Positions 8,301 to 15,554 of a stretch of 23,256 nt of DNA are shown here, piece after piece (the stretch's first letter is position 1; every line of letters begins with the position of its first letter). Under the pieces are notes generated by a model that saw nothing but the letters and a program-made list of their open reading frames with translations, was not told where the DNA came from and did no database searches. The stretch comes from a virus: IMG/VR virus record IMGVR_UViG_3300025138_000378, positions 1-23,256 of that record. One strand, given 5' to 3'. Made by a program: the position numbers and the translations under genes.

Positions 8301-9909
8301 AAAAGATACAATGCCCATTTATCCAAGGGTAGGTAAAGCTGTTAGATCCATAGACATGGTTCCTATTTTTGGTAACTTTACATCGTTTGCATCTGAAAAC
8401 ATTCGTAACACCGCAAACATTATGAATCGCGGTCTAAAAGAAATGGCTTTCGAGGTATCACCTCAAATGCGTAATGAGATTGGAAACGCCGCTGCGGACG
8501 AACTAACACGTCAATTTAGAGCAATGGGTGCACAGAGGCTCATGTCATACTATGCCGTGGCTAGCATGATACCTAGAAGCATGGTCCGTGCATCTATGAT
8601 TGCCACAGGAACTACAGACGAACAAATGGATGCGCTTCGGGAGCAGCTACCGAAATACATGGATGGACATGATGTTGTTGTTTTAAGTAATGACGGAAAA
8701 GGTAAAATAGATTACATCGATCTGAGTTACGTTAGCCCATATGCTTTTGTTATTGATCCGGTTAGGGCTGCGCTACAAACCTATCATCAAAAAGGTAAGC
8801 TGGACAAAAGCGAAATTGAACAGATTGCCAGCGGAGCATATCGTGGATTAGAAATGTTTGTAGAACCTTTTGGTCAAGAGTCTATGATTTATGAACGTTT
8901 TCGAGATGTGTTACCAAAAACAGATCTTCTTGGTTTTGGTGTAGGACGTGGTGGTAAAACATCTACAGGCGCTGACGTATACGCTGAAACAGACCCAATA
9001 CCAGAAAAAATTGGTGAAGGTATTGGACATATTTTAAATGGTGTTATTCCCGAGTACGTTCGCCTTGTAGGCACAGTAGAAAACCCCCTTAAAGCAGAGT
9101 TTGAACCGGGCCGTGTATATAGATCGGTTACTGGATTGCCCGGAAAACGTGGCGAAGAATACAACCCGTTTAAGGAGGGTGCTCGTTTGGTTACTGGGTT
9201 TACCCCTATGACGGTAGATCTTAAAAATGATTTTGCATTTAAGGGTCTTGAGTATGGTCCTAGAAGAACAGACGCGAAACAGTCCGCCTCAAAGGTAATG
9301 AAGAGAGCAGACGCTTCGATGGAAGACATGACTAAAGCATGGTCCAAGTATCTGGACAATCTGTACAGAGAGCAATCTCAGTTATACGCAGACATTCAGT
9401 CTGCCAGAGAGCTTGGGCTATCTGATTCAGAGATAAGAAAGAATTTAATAAACAAAGCAAACCTTAGTCGTAAAGAAGTTGGAGCGATTATGGATGGTCG
9501 ATTTTTTCCAACAACAGCTAGTCGAGAACTAGCCAAAGACATTAACGCGATGAGAAACGCAGAAGGTCGTACTGCTGTAGAGAACAGAGTTTCTTTTGAG
9601 GACTTTAATCGTATGTCCTCAGAAAGGATGAACGAGCCTCTTGCCCGATCCAATCCGTCCGAAGAAAAATCTTTAGCTCCTTTGCCCTCGTCCTTGCCTC
9701 CGGGATTTAATCTTGATCCTGTTCAGGCACCTGTACCTGCACCCGCTCCATCTTCACTGCCTCCGGGATTTAATCTTGATCCTTTGAGTTCCCTACCAGT
9801 GCCGCAGCTTCCACAGCCAACGCAAACAGCGTCGTCCAAGGTTAGCCCGATTGTTTTAGGAAATGACCCGGCTACTCAAGCGTTGGCACAGCAGCTAGGT
9901 AGAACCTAG
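5356..9909 (+). CDS. giant internal virion / DNA-ejection-type protein (1517 aa)
   Basis: The largest gene in the window. It has Ala/Gly-rich hydrophobic segments near the N-terminus (AFGVGFVPIAGWLGKAG and GLAGSTAVGALGYSTAVAS), long charged helices in the middle, an 'NPGAQVRNIVGNVG' segment and a Pro-rich C-terminus. Giant proteins of this build in podovirus-type phages sit in the capsid core or are injected with the DNA. I see no lysozyme, transglycosylase or protease signature. Two copies of PKGFSLDPV stand at the N-terminus and two of PPGFNLDP(V/L) near the C-terminus. I chose ATG at 5356; an in-frame GTG at 5341 would add five residues, and neither has a strong ribosome site. The stop overlaps the polymerase stop on the other strand. 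Confidence 0.75.
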   Translation: MAEGVALPKGFSLDPVASSSVPKGFSLDPVEKKGSYLSGAQGLVPDVAEEIGKGIYSGIVSVPQGIAELGAIGVDGVLGTNTGRVVTDAFEMIKPELEGAAGEITEDLVAFGVGFVPIAGWLGKAGQAAKLAKAGKSMSTAGRGKFTKSAIEFGTTKTGQKALGTWSGLAGSTAVGALGYSTAVASDGRATLSDNFAALPDFLKTEQDEGLTGRQEAGRRFRNKLRVGVEDGILSGVFDVGLKGLAVGSKAVGQTETAGVVARALRATPSKVGGAFMKTLDTVDKATFDVGAAPKVKSGMSAATDQFNKYFTASGGAKTELYETIQDGKARADLYERQGIQAAEDWTKAADSFLKSAKLKDKTPVEAEKLSSDLSNYLLGANTALDKYGNKSLIKAADKMIDIRSDLDDRIVTQLEEAIGFKTPLSPEDARLRGQLEALGVEDLPGRRTTATADRMINQRSGRTELQDPVLPGQIKAAKALKEIKDAQEGQRKYLRRLFKMYTNPVEFYRNLDLTSKEFDDAVLEVARNTVTGKGRAPNENDLLIAKSTVYNTLGLDTLGGMPPEMALKDALKSAMDAGKGKGFGLLAKERPVLSSVDDIFVERKEIIDASPSLRKLMEEITDPIERYTRTISDTAQANAAADMYAGMRSQGLVSNLFEGIESLVKGGRPALVEVPDPAIMSPEEYVAAMAPYNKIAKEQNTITGEANFVQNASGETVENPRFLKGQDVVNERMNALSRAGYVQLKDSKDIDHVFGGSYGDLTGMYASPESYGALTAPLRLGTGALGEVAGIFSELRSLSQKMTIVPNPGAQVRNIVGNVGMLAGNANFGRDTDLIDMFKIFTSSLDNVDEAGLGRLAKKIALTGVADTSLVTRALKEFRKAGKDLTVTGKLANKIDFYEKRMIPFMKTFEKIYGESDTFFKGLALLGEEKKIRNALSSAKLGDDPRAFQIMKENGLVKRDPGATKLTEGLDFVEVIAGDVVKDTMPIYPRVGKAVRSIDMVPIFGNFTSFASENIRNTANIMNRGLKEMAFEVSPQMRNEIGNAAADELTRQFRAMGAQRLMSYYAVASMIPRSMVRASMIATGTTDEQMDALREQLPKYMDGHDVVVLSNDGKGKIDYIDLSYVSPYAFVIDPVRAALQTYHQKGKLDKSEIEQIASGAYRGLEMFVEPFGQESMIYERFRDVLPKTDLLGFGVGRGGKTSTGADVYAETDPIPEKIGEGIGHILNGVIPEYVRLVGTVENPLKAEFEPGRVYRSVTGLPGKRGEEYNPFKEGARLVTGFTPMTVDLKNDFAFKGLEYGPRRTDAKQSASKVMKRADASMEDMTKAWSKYLDNLYREQSQLYADIQSARELGLSDSEIRKNLINKANLSRKEVGAIMDGRFFPTTASRELAKDINAMRNAEGRTAVENRVSFEDFNRMSSERMNEPLARSNPSEEKSLAPLPSSLPPGFNLDPVQAPVPAPAPSSLPPGFNLDPLSSLPVPQLPQPTQTASSKVSPIVLGNDPATQALAQQLGRT
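5377..5446 (+). repeat. perfect 28-bp direct repeat, 42-bp period, in the giant gene
   Basis: Two identical 28-base copies at 5377-5404 and 5419-5446. They begin cctaaaggtttt and end gatccagttg. The period is 42 bases, exactly 14 codons, so both copies encode the same peptide, PKGFSLDPV, at the very N-terminus of the giant virion protein. The identity at synonymous positions points to a recent duplication or gene conversion. Confidence 0.9.
9695..9783 (+). repeat. perfect 26-bp direct repeat, 63-bp period, in the giant gene
   Basis: Identical 26-base copies at 9695-9720 and 9758-9783, beginning tgcctccggg and ending tcttgatcct. They are 63 bases (21 codons) apart, so the reading frame is kept. 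Both encode PPGFNLDP within the Pro/Ala-rich C-terminal tail. The peptide matches the N-terminal PKGFSLDP repeat, although the DNA is clearly different. Confidence 0.9.
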
Positions 9910-9910
9910 C
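9894..9910. terminator. hairpin spanning the tail-to-tail stop codons (no U-tract)
   Basis: GCTAGGT at 9894-9900 and ACCTAGC at 9904-9910 form a perfect 7-bp stem with a 3-base loop. The right arm contains CTAG, in which TAG is read as the stop codon on both strands (9907-9909 plus, 9906-9908 minus). Neither strand has a T-run after the stem, so this is not a standard intrinsic terminator. It may block or stabilise converging transcripts. Confidence 0.5.
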
Positions 9911-11825
9911 CAACCTCACCCCAGTTATCGCCAAGTTCATCGTCTACTTTAGAGGGGACTTTCAAGACATCCGACAACCCATTTTCCATTATGTGCTTGA
10001 TGTTGTGAGCTTGGTCGTCACCCTCTACTGAAAAGCATAACTCATCATGCACTGTAAGCAAAGGAATAAGTCCCTCTTTGTAACAATCAGCCATAGCTTT
10101 TTTGGTCTGGTCGGCTGCTGAACCTTGAATCAATTTGTTCAATGCCTTGTAAGTAAACGCCCTTTTCAGGTTGTTTATGTTGCCATACTCCTTCTTAGCC
10201 TCTTCCAAACGCATTGGCTTGTTGTAACCAAACGTCTTCGGCTCCCACAAATGAAACCTGCACTTGCGTCCGAGTAACGTGCGTATCTGACCTTGGTCCT
10301 CGGCTCTCTGGCTAGCGATACTGGCTAGCTGCTTAACGAAAGGAACGTTTGTCCTGTGCTGCTCGATCAAGTGTTTAGCCTCTTCTTTAGAGATATCCAA
10401 CTGTGCTGCTAGCTTGCCCACGCCCATGCCGTACATAATCCCAAGGTTTACCGTCTTGGCTTCCTTACGTTTGATGTTTGCCAGATCCGCCACCATTTGG
10501 TGTAGATCCACATCTCCCTTGTGGTATTCTTCTACGATTGTATCGACCACCGGATGACGCATACTGTCTGGCATGCTTGCTGCAAAGTGTACCAACAACC
10601 TTGGCTCTTGGCTTGAGTAATCAAACGACCCCCACTTCTGTCCCTCTTCAGGAATAAACAAGCCACGGATCATCCGCTTGATGTCGGGATCTCGCGCAGG
10701 AATTTGCTGTAAGTTTGGGTTGGACGATGAAAATCTCCCGGTCACAGTACCACCGTCATCGGATCGAAGCTGATGAAATTCTGTGTGTATCCGTCCGTTC
10801 TTCTCGTGCCGTAAGATCGAGTCAATAAACGTGCTGTCTGCCTTGTCGAATTCGCGGAGCTTCACAATCATCTGACATATTTCGTGCGGATGGTTGTTTA
10901 GATACTGCTTGGTAAACGATGGTGCCCCGGCCTCCGTGGTCGGATATTCTAAATTCAAAGCCTCGAAGACCTGTAGCACAGATGCCCCGGCCCACGGTTC
11001 TATTTCCACGCCTGTCTTGCGCTTGATCTCCTTCTTTAGTTCTTTAACCTTGGCCCTTAGTTCCCCTCGAACAATGTCTGCTTTATCCAGATCGACACGC
11101 ACACCTCGTTCTCTCATGTCTACCATCAACGGAATTAAACTTGTTTCTAGCTCGAAAATGTGGTTCAGGTCCTGTGACGATATCTCGATGCCAAGCCTCT
11201 CCCAGAGTTTGAGCGTCATGAGTGCGTCTTGCTCTGCGTAGGCACCGACAAACTTTGGAGGCAGCTTCCACATATCTGCTTTGGGGTCGATGCCCCAATC
11301 CTTGGCTGCTGCGCGGAGCATCCTCTCGTCCTTCCGCATATCGATGTAGTCACGACCTAGGTTGTTTAGGCTGTAGGAAAACCTGTTCTCGTCCACCAGT
11401 GGGGCTGCAACCATCGTATCGATAATCCTGCCCTCTACTTTTACCCCCTCTGCACGGAGCCATCCTGCGTCGTAGGTTGCATTGTGCATAACCTTATCGA
11501 TGTGTGGAGTAGCCATTTGTTTCTTGAGCCACTTCATTGTCATCTTAGGATCTAGGTTGTGACCGTTCTGGTGGCGGATTGGGAAGTACCCCTGATAATC
11601 CCCGGCTGCTACAGCTATACCTACGATATTACCGTCGCCTCTTGCCCATCCCGGGCCAAGCGTTTGGATGTTTGGATCCCGAGTCTCAAGATCTACAGCT
11701 ATTGTCTTGTGCTGCGTCAGGTCTGGAAACTCTGTAGGGATGTTCCAATCGGGATCTAGTGACTCCCCAAGCTCCATCCTTGCCAATAGGTCAACCGTCT
11801 TCTTATCTTTTCTGTCTCTTGCCAT
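9906..11825 (-). CDS. polA: family A DNA polymerase with 3'-5' exonuclease, Leu at the Phe762 position
   Basis: A 639-residue replicative polymerase. The proofreading domain looks intact: D45 and E47 (VDLET), N115 and D119 (NATYD), and Y196 with D200 (YAEQD). The polymerase domain has motif A at D402 (SFDYSSQEPRLL), the O-helix with R453, K457, L461 and Y465 (EAKTVNLGIMYG), and motif C at H593-D594-E595 (VHDE). L461 aligns with E. coli Pol I Phe762. The protein is shorter than bacterial Pol I (about 930 aa) because the 5'-nuclease domain is absent, as in phage polymerases. It is the last gene of the leftward replication operon and overlaps the DUF6378-like gene by 23 bases. Its stop shares CTAG with the giant virion gene. 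Function is secure; the lifestyle meaning of leucine is from the marine phage literature. Confidence 0.97.
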   Translation of the reverse strand: MARDRKDKKTVDLLARMELGESLDPDWNIPTEFPDLTQHKTIAVDLETRDPNIQTLGPGWARGDGNIVGIAVAAGDYQGYFPIRHQNGHNLDPKMTMKWLKKQMATPHIDKVMHNATYDAGWLRAEGVKVEGRIIDTMVAAPLVDENRFSYSLNNLGRDYIDMRKDERMLRAAAKDWGIDPKADMWKLPPKFVGAYAEQDALMTLKLWERLGIEISSQDLNHIFELETSLIPLMVDMRERGVRVDLDKADIVRGELRAKVKELKKEIKRKTGVEIEPWAGASVLQVFEALNLEYPTTEAGAPSFTKQYLNNHPHEICQMIVKLREFDKADSTFIDSILRHEKNGRIHTEFHQLRSDDGGTVTGRFSSSNPNLQQIPARDPDIKRMIRGLFIPEEGQKWGSFDYSSQEPRLLVHFAASMPDSMRHPVVDTIVEEYHKGDVDLHQMVADLANIKRKEAKTVNLGIMYGMGVGKLAAQLDISKEEAKHLIEQHRTNVPFVKQLASIASQRAEDQGQIRTLLGRKCRFHLWEPKTFGYNKPMRLEEAKKEYGNINNLKRAFTYKALNKLIQGSAADQTKKAMADCYKEGLIPLLTVHDELCFSVEGDDQAHNIKHIMENGLSDVLKVPSKVDDELGDNWGEVG

Positions 11826-12138
11826 TAAAAATCTCTAGCCTTTTCTTGATATCTGCCTCGTTATCACAGCACTCTGCTCCGAGTGCCGCATACCCGGCTA
11901 TGTCTGTCCAACTATCCTCGCTATCGAGCGAGTTCAAAAGTCTGGCAGTCTTTAGCCAAATCATCATGAGGGCAACATGCCTTGTGGTAATGTAGCCATG
12001 GTGTTTGTGGGCTTCATTCACAATGATGTTCCAACCCTCGAGTATGCGAGTAAAGTTCTCGAATGAATCCCCATACTCTTCTGCTCTTGGTCCGCCAATT
12101 ATTTCCTTGGCTTTATCTAATACTTCATCACGTTTCAT
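11803..12138 (-). CDS. DUF6378-like conserved phage protein (111 aa)
   Basis: A 111-residue mostly helical protein. Its conserved spots are RAEEYGDSFENF near residues 18-30, a W in LEGWN, MMIWLKTARLLNS in the middle and DIAGYAALGAE towards the C-terminus. That set matches a widespread phage family of unknown function often called DUF6378. Conserved E/D/H/K residues and proximity to DNA-synthesis genes have led people to suspect a nucleotide-related role, but I know of no direct proof. It starts inside the end of the 51-residue zinc gene and its last 23 bases overlap the polymerase start, so it is translated as part of the replication operon. Confidence 0.75.
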   Translation of the reverse strand: MKRDEVLDKAKEIIGGPRAEEYGDSFENFTRILEGWNIIVNEAHKHHGYITTRHVALMMIWLKTARLLNSLDSEDSWTDIAGYAALGAECCDNEADIKKRLEIFNGKRQKR

Positions 12139-12283
12139 CTTCTTGCTCCTTTGGATAAAAAACTAAGACAAAGCTACCGCACTCCGGGCAGCTTAAATTT
12201 GTTTCCATAACGTATTCTGAGTCGTCCTCACAATCGTGATCCCCACCCCAGATCAACTTCGTCTTACAATGCCAACAGTTCAT
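12128..12283 (-). CDS. small zinc-binding phage protein (51 aa)
   Basis: A 51-residue ORF that is easily lost to length cut-offs. It begins MNCWHCKTKLIWGGDHDC, and its second knuckle is SCPECGSFVLVFYP. The paired CxxC motifs (C3/C6 and C32/C35) plus C18 make a zinc ribbon. The 'CWHCxxxLIWGGDHD' opening is a pattern I recognise from small proteins in many phages. The ATG overlaps the helicase stop as ATGA, and the TGA at 12128-12130 lies inside the next gene, so it is boxed in by translational coupling on both sides. The function is unknown. It may be an accessory to the helicase or polymerase, given its fixed place between them. Confidence 0.85.
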   Translation of the reverse strand: MNCWHCKTKLIWGGDHDCEDDSEYVMETNLSCPECGSFVLVFYPKEQEDET

Positions 12284-13809
12284 AACTTATACCTGTACCT
12301 GTTGTCTGTATCCACGAGACACAGACGGTTTTTAGTTCTCGTCAAGCCAACGTACATGGCTCGATGCTCATCATCAGGATACTTACTGTCCACACACGCC
12401 TTGGTCGAACCCAAGAACACGGCACAGTTGTCATCCTCCCCTCCCTTCATTCCGTGGAATGTAGAAAGTTTAATCCGTGGATCTCCTGTTATATCTTCCC
12501 CACGTCTTTCCAATGCTTGGATGTATCGCTTCTCGCTGTCCCCGAACCTTGCCACATCCAAAGCATCACGATCAATAGCTGCTGTCATACCAAAGTCCTT
12601 GACAAGCCTATCGTAGGTCAGGAAACCATCCGGTGCGGCTGCATCAAGTAGCCCTGCGGACCCACGCTTTACGACAGCCTTATCTCCTTGCTTTGGAACA
12701 AAATCGTACAAGGATCTGATCGAAGGTAGCTCGACACCTTCCCCGGCTTGTAGCCGTCTCCATACTTGTGCTGCTTCTGCTGCTTTCTGATTGACGCTGC
12801 TCTTGCCCTTGACCGAAAACAAATGACCCTCGTGCCATAGCTGCGATGCCCATTCTCGAACAAACGAATTGGTTCGAGCCATCAAGGTCCATGAACCTTG
12901 GCTTAGATCGAGATCGTATGGATTCAGTGCCCAGTCGATTCGGCCCTCGTTATCTGTTGGATTAAAAATCTTTTCTCTTCGTGTCGATATACGCTTCACA
13001 ATCTTTTGGGATAGCTCGTGTACCAAGCTTGGCATTCGATAGCTTTGTGTAAGTACTCGAAAGTTATCTGATGCTCCCAGGAATCTCTTAACATCTACCC
13101 CTGTCCATCTGTGGATTGCTTGGTCATCGTCCCCGGCAATCAGTACACGCTTGGCATTCCTAGCAATCTCGAACACCATCTCCCATTGCAGCGGAGTTAA
13201 ATCCTGTGCCTCGTCAACAATAAACAGATCGAGGTGAGGCGGTTCTCCTATCTGTACATACTTTTCTATTAGATCTGCAAAATCAAATTTATTGGTGGCT
13301 GACTTATACACCTGTAACTCTGCCTCTACTTTTCGTAACTGAAAGAAATGCAAAGCATGGTTGGCTACTTCGTTGAACTCCTGCTCGATACTAATCATGC
13401 GATATCGAGAACGGTTTTCCATCTGAAGATATACATCTCCACTGTCTAATGCTGTTGGTATTAGCATGCCGTCGTCTGGGCTCACGAAACTTGCTCCTTT
13501 GAACTTCAGCCCAAGTTCTCGAGATAAAACGTCCCAGTCCTCCGGGCCGAGCATGTCTCCAGTGCCTAATCCAAGTCCATTGAATGCCCAAGAGTGCAAC
13601 GTCCTGAACCATGGCAGATCCTTTCGATCTACATTGAACTTAATACAAGCTCGAGATACAGCTTCCTGAATGGCTTTCCGTGTAAACGAAACATAACCAA
13701 TACGATCAGGCGGAGTGCCGAGGCGGATTGCTTCCTCGATCTCTTCCATTAACGTGTAGGTCTTTCCGCAGCCCGGAGGTCCAAAGATAATTTCAGCGTT
13801 GGGTATCAT
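12280..13809 (-). CDS. UvrD/PcrA-like superfamily 1 DNA helicase (509 aa)
   Basis: An ATP-driven DNA helicase with the full SF1 motif series. Motif I/Walker A is GPPGCGKT (10-17), motif II DEAQD (199-203), motif III GDDDQAIHRW (226-235) and motif IV-like QSYRMP (255-260). Motif V is STFHGMKGGEDD (449-460) and motif VI YVGLTRTKNRL (486-496). At 509 residues it is shorter than UvrD or PcrA (about 720), so accessory 1B/2B insertions are reduced. It likely unwinds DNA ahead of the phage polymerase or acts in recombination. It lies between the AlpA-like gene, which it overlaps by four bases (ATGA), and the small zinc gene. No DnaB-like helicase is visible, so this may carry more of the replication load than UvrD normally does. 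Confidence 0.92.
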   Translation of the reverse strand: MIPNAEIIFGPPGCGKTYTLMEEIEEAIRLGTPPDRIGYVSFTRKAIQEAVSRACIKFNVDRKDLPWFRTLHSWAFNGLGLGTGDMLGPEDWDVLSRELGLKFKGASFVSPDDGMLIPTALDSGDVYLQMENRSRYRMISIEQEFNEVANHALHFFQLRKVEAELQVYKSATNKFDFADLIEKYVQIGEPPHLDLFIVDEAQDLTPLQWEMVFEIARNAKRVLIAGDDDQAIHRWTGVDVKRFLGASDNFRVLTQSYRMPSLVHELSQKIVKRISTRREKIFNPTDNEGRIDWALNPYDLDLSQGSWTLMARTNSFVREWASQLWHEGHLFSVKGKSSVNQKAAEAAQVWRRLQAGEGVELPSIRSLYDFVPKQGDKAVVKRGSAGLLDAAAPDGFLTYDRLVKDFGMTAAIDRDALDVARFGDSEKRYIQALERRGEDITGDPRIKLSTFHGMKGGEDDNCAVFLGSTKACVDSKYPDDEHRAMYVGLTRTKNRLCLVDTDNRYRYKL

Positions 13810-14015
13810 TCCTGTACGCCTCTAGGTCTGCTTTCTAACCAGTCAACGACCTCGTCTTCTTTCCAACGGCTTGCGCTGCGCTTACCGTCATCCTGTCCAA
13901 GAACGACAGGCTCGGGAAACTCTCCCTCGTGTACCCATTTATAAATGGTTGATCTCGAGACGTTCAGCCACTCTGAAACCTCTCCGACCTTTAAGAGCTT
14001 AGAACGGGATGTCAT
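13806..14015 (-). CDS. AlpA/excisionase-like helix-turn-helix protein (69 aa)
   Basis: A 69-residue DNA-binding protein. Residues 10-35 form a MerR/AlpA-type helix-turn-helix (VGEVSEWLNVSRSTIYKWVHEGEFP), followed by a wing and a final helix (SASRWKEDEVVDWLESR). This is the common architecture of AlpA regulators, phage excisionases and small terminase-like adaptors. It overlaps the primase gene end by 17 bases and the helicase start by four. Embedded between primase and helicase, it could regulate the operon, recognise an origin or load the helicase. No integrase is visible here, so a pure excisionase role is not supported. Confidence 0.85.
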   Translation of the reverse strand: MTSRSKLLKVGEVSEWLNVSRSTIYKWVHEGEFPEPVVLGQDDGKRSASRWKEDEVVDWLESRPRGVQE

Positions 14016-15531
14016 ACTTATCCTCCTTTACGTCAATCTCTATGTCAGCATCATCAAATTCAGGAACCCACCACACACGGATCGACGTATGCTTACCGTC
14101 CTCGCGTTTGATATTCCGTGTGCCATGGCACTCCTCGTTATGATTCATTTGTTTAAGTTGATCCTGAACCTGTGCCCTCGTGTATTGTGTAAAGCTTCGG
14201 TTCTTCAGATATTCCATGAGAGCCTCGATACGGAACTTAGTTAGCCCCTTCTCGGTCCATGGTTTTCCAAGCTCCATCTCCTCTGGAGACATAGCTCGAA
14301 TACGGCTTGTACAAAAATTTCTCAGGTGCTCACGGAACTGACCAGAGTATGTAAGTTCCTCCGAGACCGGAATCTTTGTAGCTGTCTGCATCATTCCGTT
14401 GATTGTTTTCTGCCATACCGATGGCTTCGGTACTGGTGGCATTGTGTCTAGCTGCTCCATACACGCACGTTGAAACAGCGTTGGATGTTGTAGTTGATCT
14501 GTTGATAGGACCAACCGGCCACCATCGACTGTCATGAAATATAATCGAGGCTCTGACTGCATGATAGTAAGTCCATCTATTTTGGCTGCATCAGGAGCGT
14601 CCTCTCCTATGCCATACTTTCTGGTACGACAGATGTCTTTGTTGCAGTGGTCTTTTAGTGGACACACATCACACTGGTAGAAATATTCTTTGCGCTCCAG
14701 AGATTTCTGTAGCTGCATAACCTCCGAGGCCGGGAGGGGTGGCTCACACAAGATACGATTGTACTCCTCGTGGTGAGACTTCCAATCGTCTGACCACTTC
14801 ATCCGACAGTACACGCCCACCGCAAACATAAAAATGTTTCTGTTTTCTGTGACCTTGCCCAAGCTCGAGATCAACTCCAAGCAGTACGCCCCATCACTGA
14901 AGTGTATGCGCTCTCCACCGAACTCCATCTCTGTCAACTCGGACATCGATACTCTGGTTTTCTCTGCTGCTTTTAGAAACTGATCCAATGTCATTGCTTC
15001 ACACTTCTTATTGAAGCAATACCGCATGGTTTCTTCTGCATTGTAATACGGTAGGTTGATAAAGTTTCCTAGATCTCCCCGGTCCTCGATAATCGTATCC
15101 TGTTTTGGAAACACCTCACAACCAGAGTGCCCTATGGCTGACGCCATCTCGGACAATAACTCACGGACCAGTGCCGCAGGTTCCCAGTGTTTCAAGAATA
15201 AAAATAAATGTGCACCGCCCGACTTCGATCTGCAATGGAGAAGGGGCAGCTTTAAATCCTGTATCTTTTTGTTCAGCGTCTTGTGATCGAGATCATAGAT
15301 GTCGATATCCAAAGCACCAAACTTACACACATCACCAGAACGGATCGGTATCGAACCAATCCCTTGTTCGCCATCGATGTGGCCCTGTAGTTTTTCTGCT
15401 GTCAACGTTTCTCGAATCACGAAACTCTTGGCATCTGCCTTGCCGTTTCTACCAATGCGCCCCACGTTCGTGGCACCGTGGCCTTTCTGTGATCCTTCGA
15501 AGACCGCCAACAATTGTTCTGCTGCTGACAT
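13999..15531 (-). CDS. archaeo-eukaryotic-type primase (TOTE-AEP-like), 510 aa
   Basis: A primase-like protein. The N-terminal domain shows the AEP catalytic layout: FGALDIDIYD with D75 and D77, RSKSGGAHLFLF with H108, CEVFPKQD at 138-145 and GNFINLPY at 155-162. This set is closest to the primase domain named after TOTE conflict systems and common in phages. Downstream, C287-x2-C290-x5-C296-x4-C301 forms a metal-binding cluster (zinc or iron-sulphur). The C-terminal third is helical and unassigned. The last residues are EDKYDIPF, like a bacterial SSB tip. It has a good ribosome site (AGGAG, six bases before ATG). It follows the SSB-like gene after a hairpin and overlaps the AlpA-like gene. 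It probably lays primers for the family A polymerase. Confidence 0.85.
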   Translation of the reverse strand: MSAAEQLLAVFEGSQKGHGATNVGRIGRNGKADAKSFVIRETLTAEKLQGHIDGEQGIGSIPIRSGDVCKFGALDIDIYDLDHKTLNKKIQDLKLPLLHCRSKSGGAHLFLFLKHWEPAALVRELLSEMASAIGHSGCEVFPKQDTIIEDRGDLGNFINLPYYNAEETMRYCFNKKCEAMTLDQFLKAAEKTRVSMSELTEMEFGGERIHFSDGAYCLELISSLGKVTENRNIFMFAVGVYCRMKWSDDWKSHHEEYNRILCEPPLPASEVMQLQKSLERKEYFYQCDVCPLKDHCNKDICRTRKYGIGEDAPDAAKIDGLTIMQSEPRLYFMTVDGGRLVLSTDQLQHPTLFQRACMEQLDTMPPVPKPSVWQKTINGMMQTATKIPVSEELTYSGQFREHLRNFCTSRIRAMSPEEMELGKPWTEKGLTKFRIEALMEYLKNRSFTQYTRAQVQDQLKQMNHNEECHGTRNIKREDGKHTSIRVWWVPEFDDADIEIDVKEDKYDIPF

Positions 15532-15554
15532 AAGTTACTCCTGTTGAGATTAAA

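Noticed and set aside
10894-12616. Several plus-strand ORFs of 66-126 codons opposite the polymerase and helicase genes
   Set aside because: They lie antisense to strongly conserved coding sequence, have no ribosome sites or family motifs, and match the expected shadow of minus-strand codon use.
12669-13612. Minus-strand ORFs of 64-73 codons in other frames of the SF1 helicase gene
   Set aside because: Fully nested in the helicase motif region, without convincing ribosome sites or conserved patterns.
13806-14015. Excisionase implying a temperate phage
   Set aside because: The fold fits, but no integrase, repressor pair or attachment site is visible, and AlpA-like HTH proteins also serve as regulators in lytic phages.
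13999-15531. Presence of a TOTE conflict (defence) system because of the TOTE-type primase
   Set aside because: The primase is separate and sits in a phage replication operon. No endonuclease fusion or other TOTE component is seen; the SNF2 and SF1 helicases are better read as replication genes.
15105-15547. Plus-strand ORFs of 76-142 codons opposite the primase catalytic domain
   Set aside because: The minus-strand frame holds the AEP catalytic motifs, so the coding constraint belongs there.
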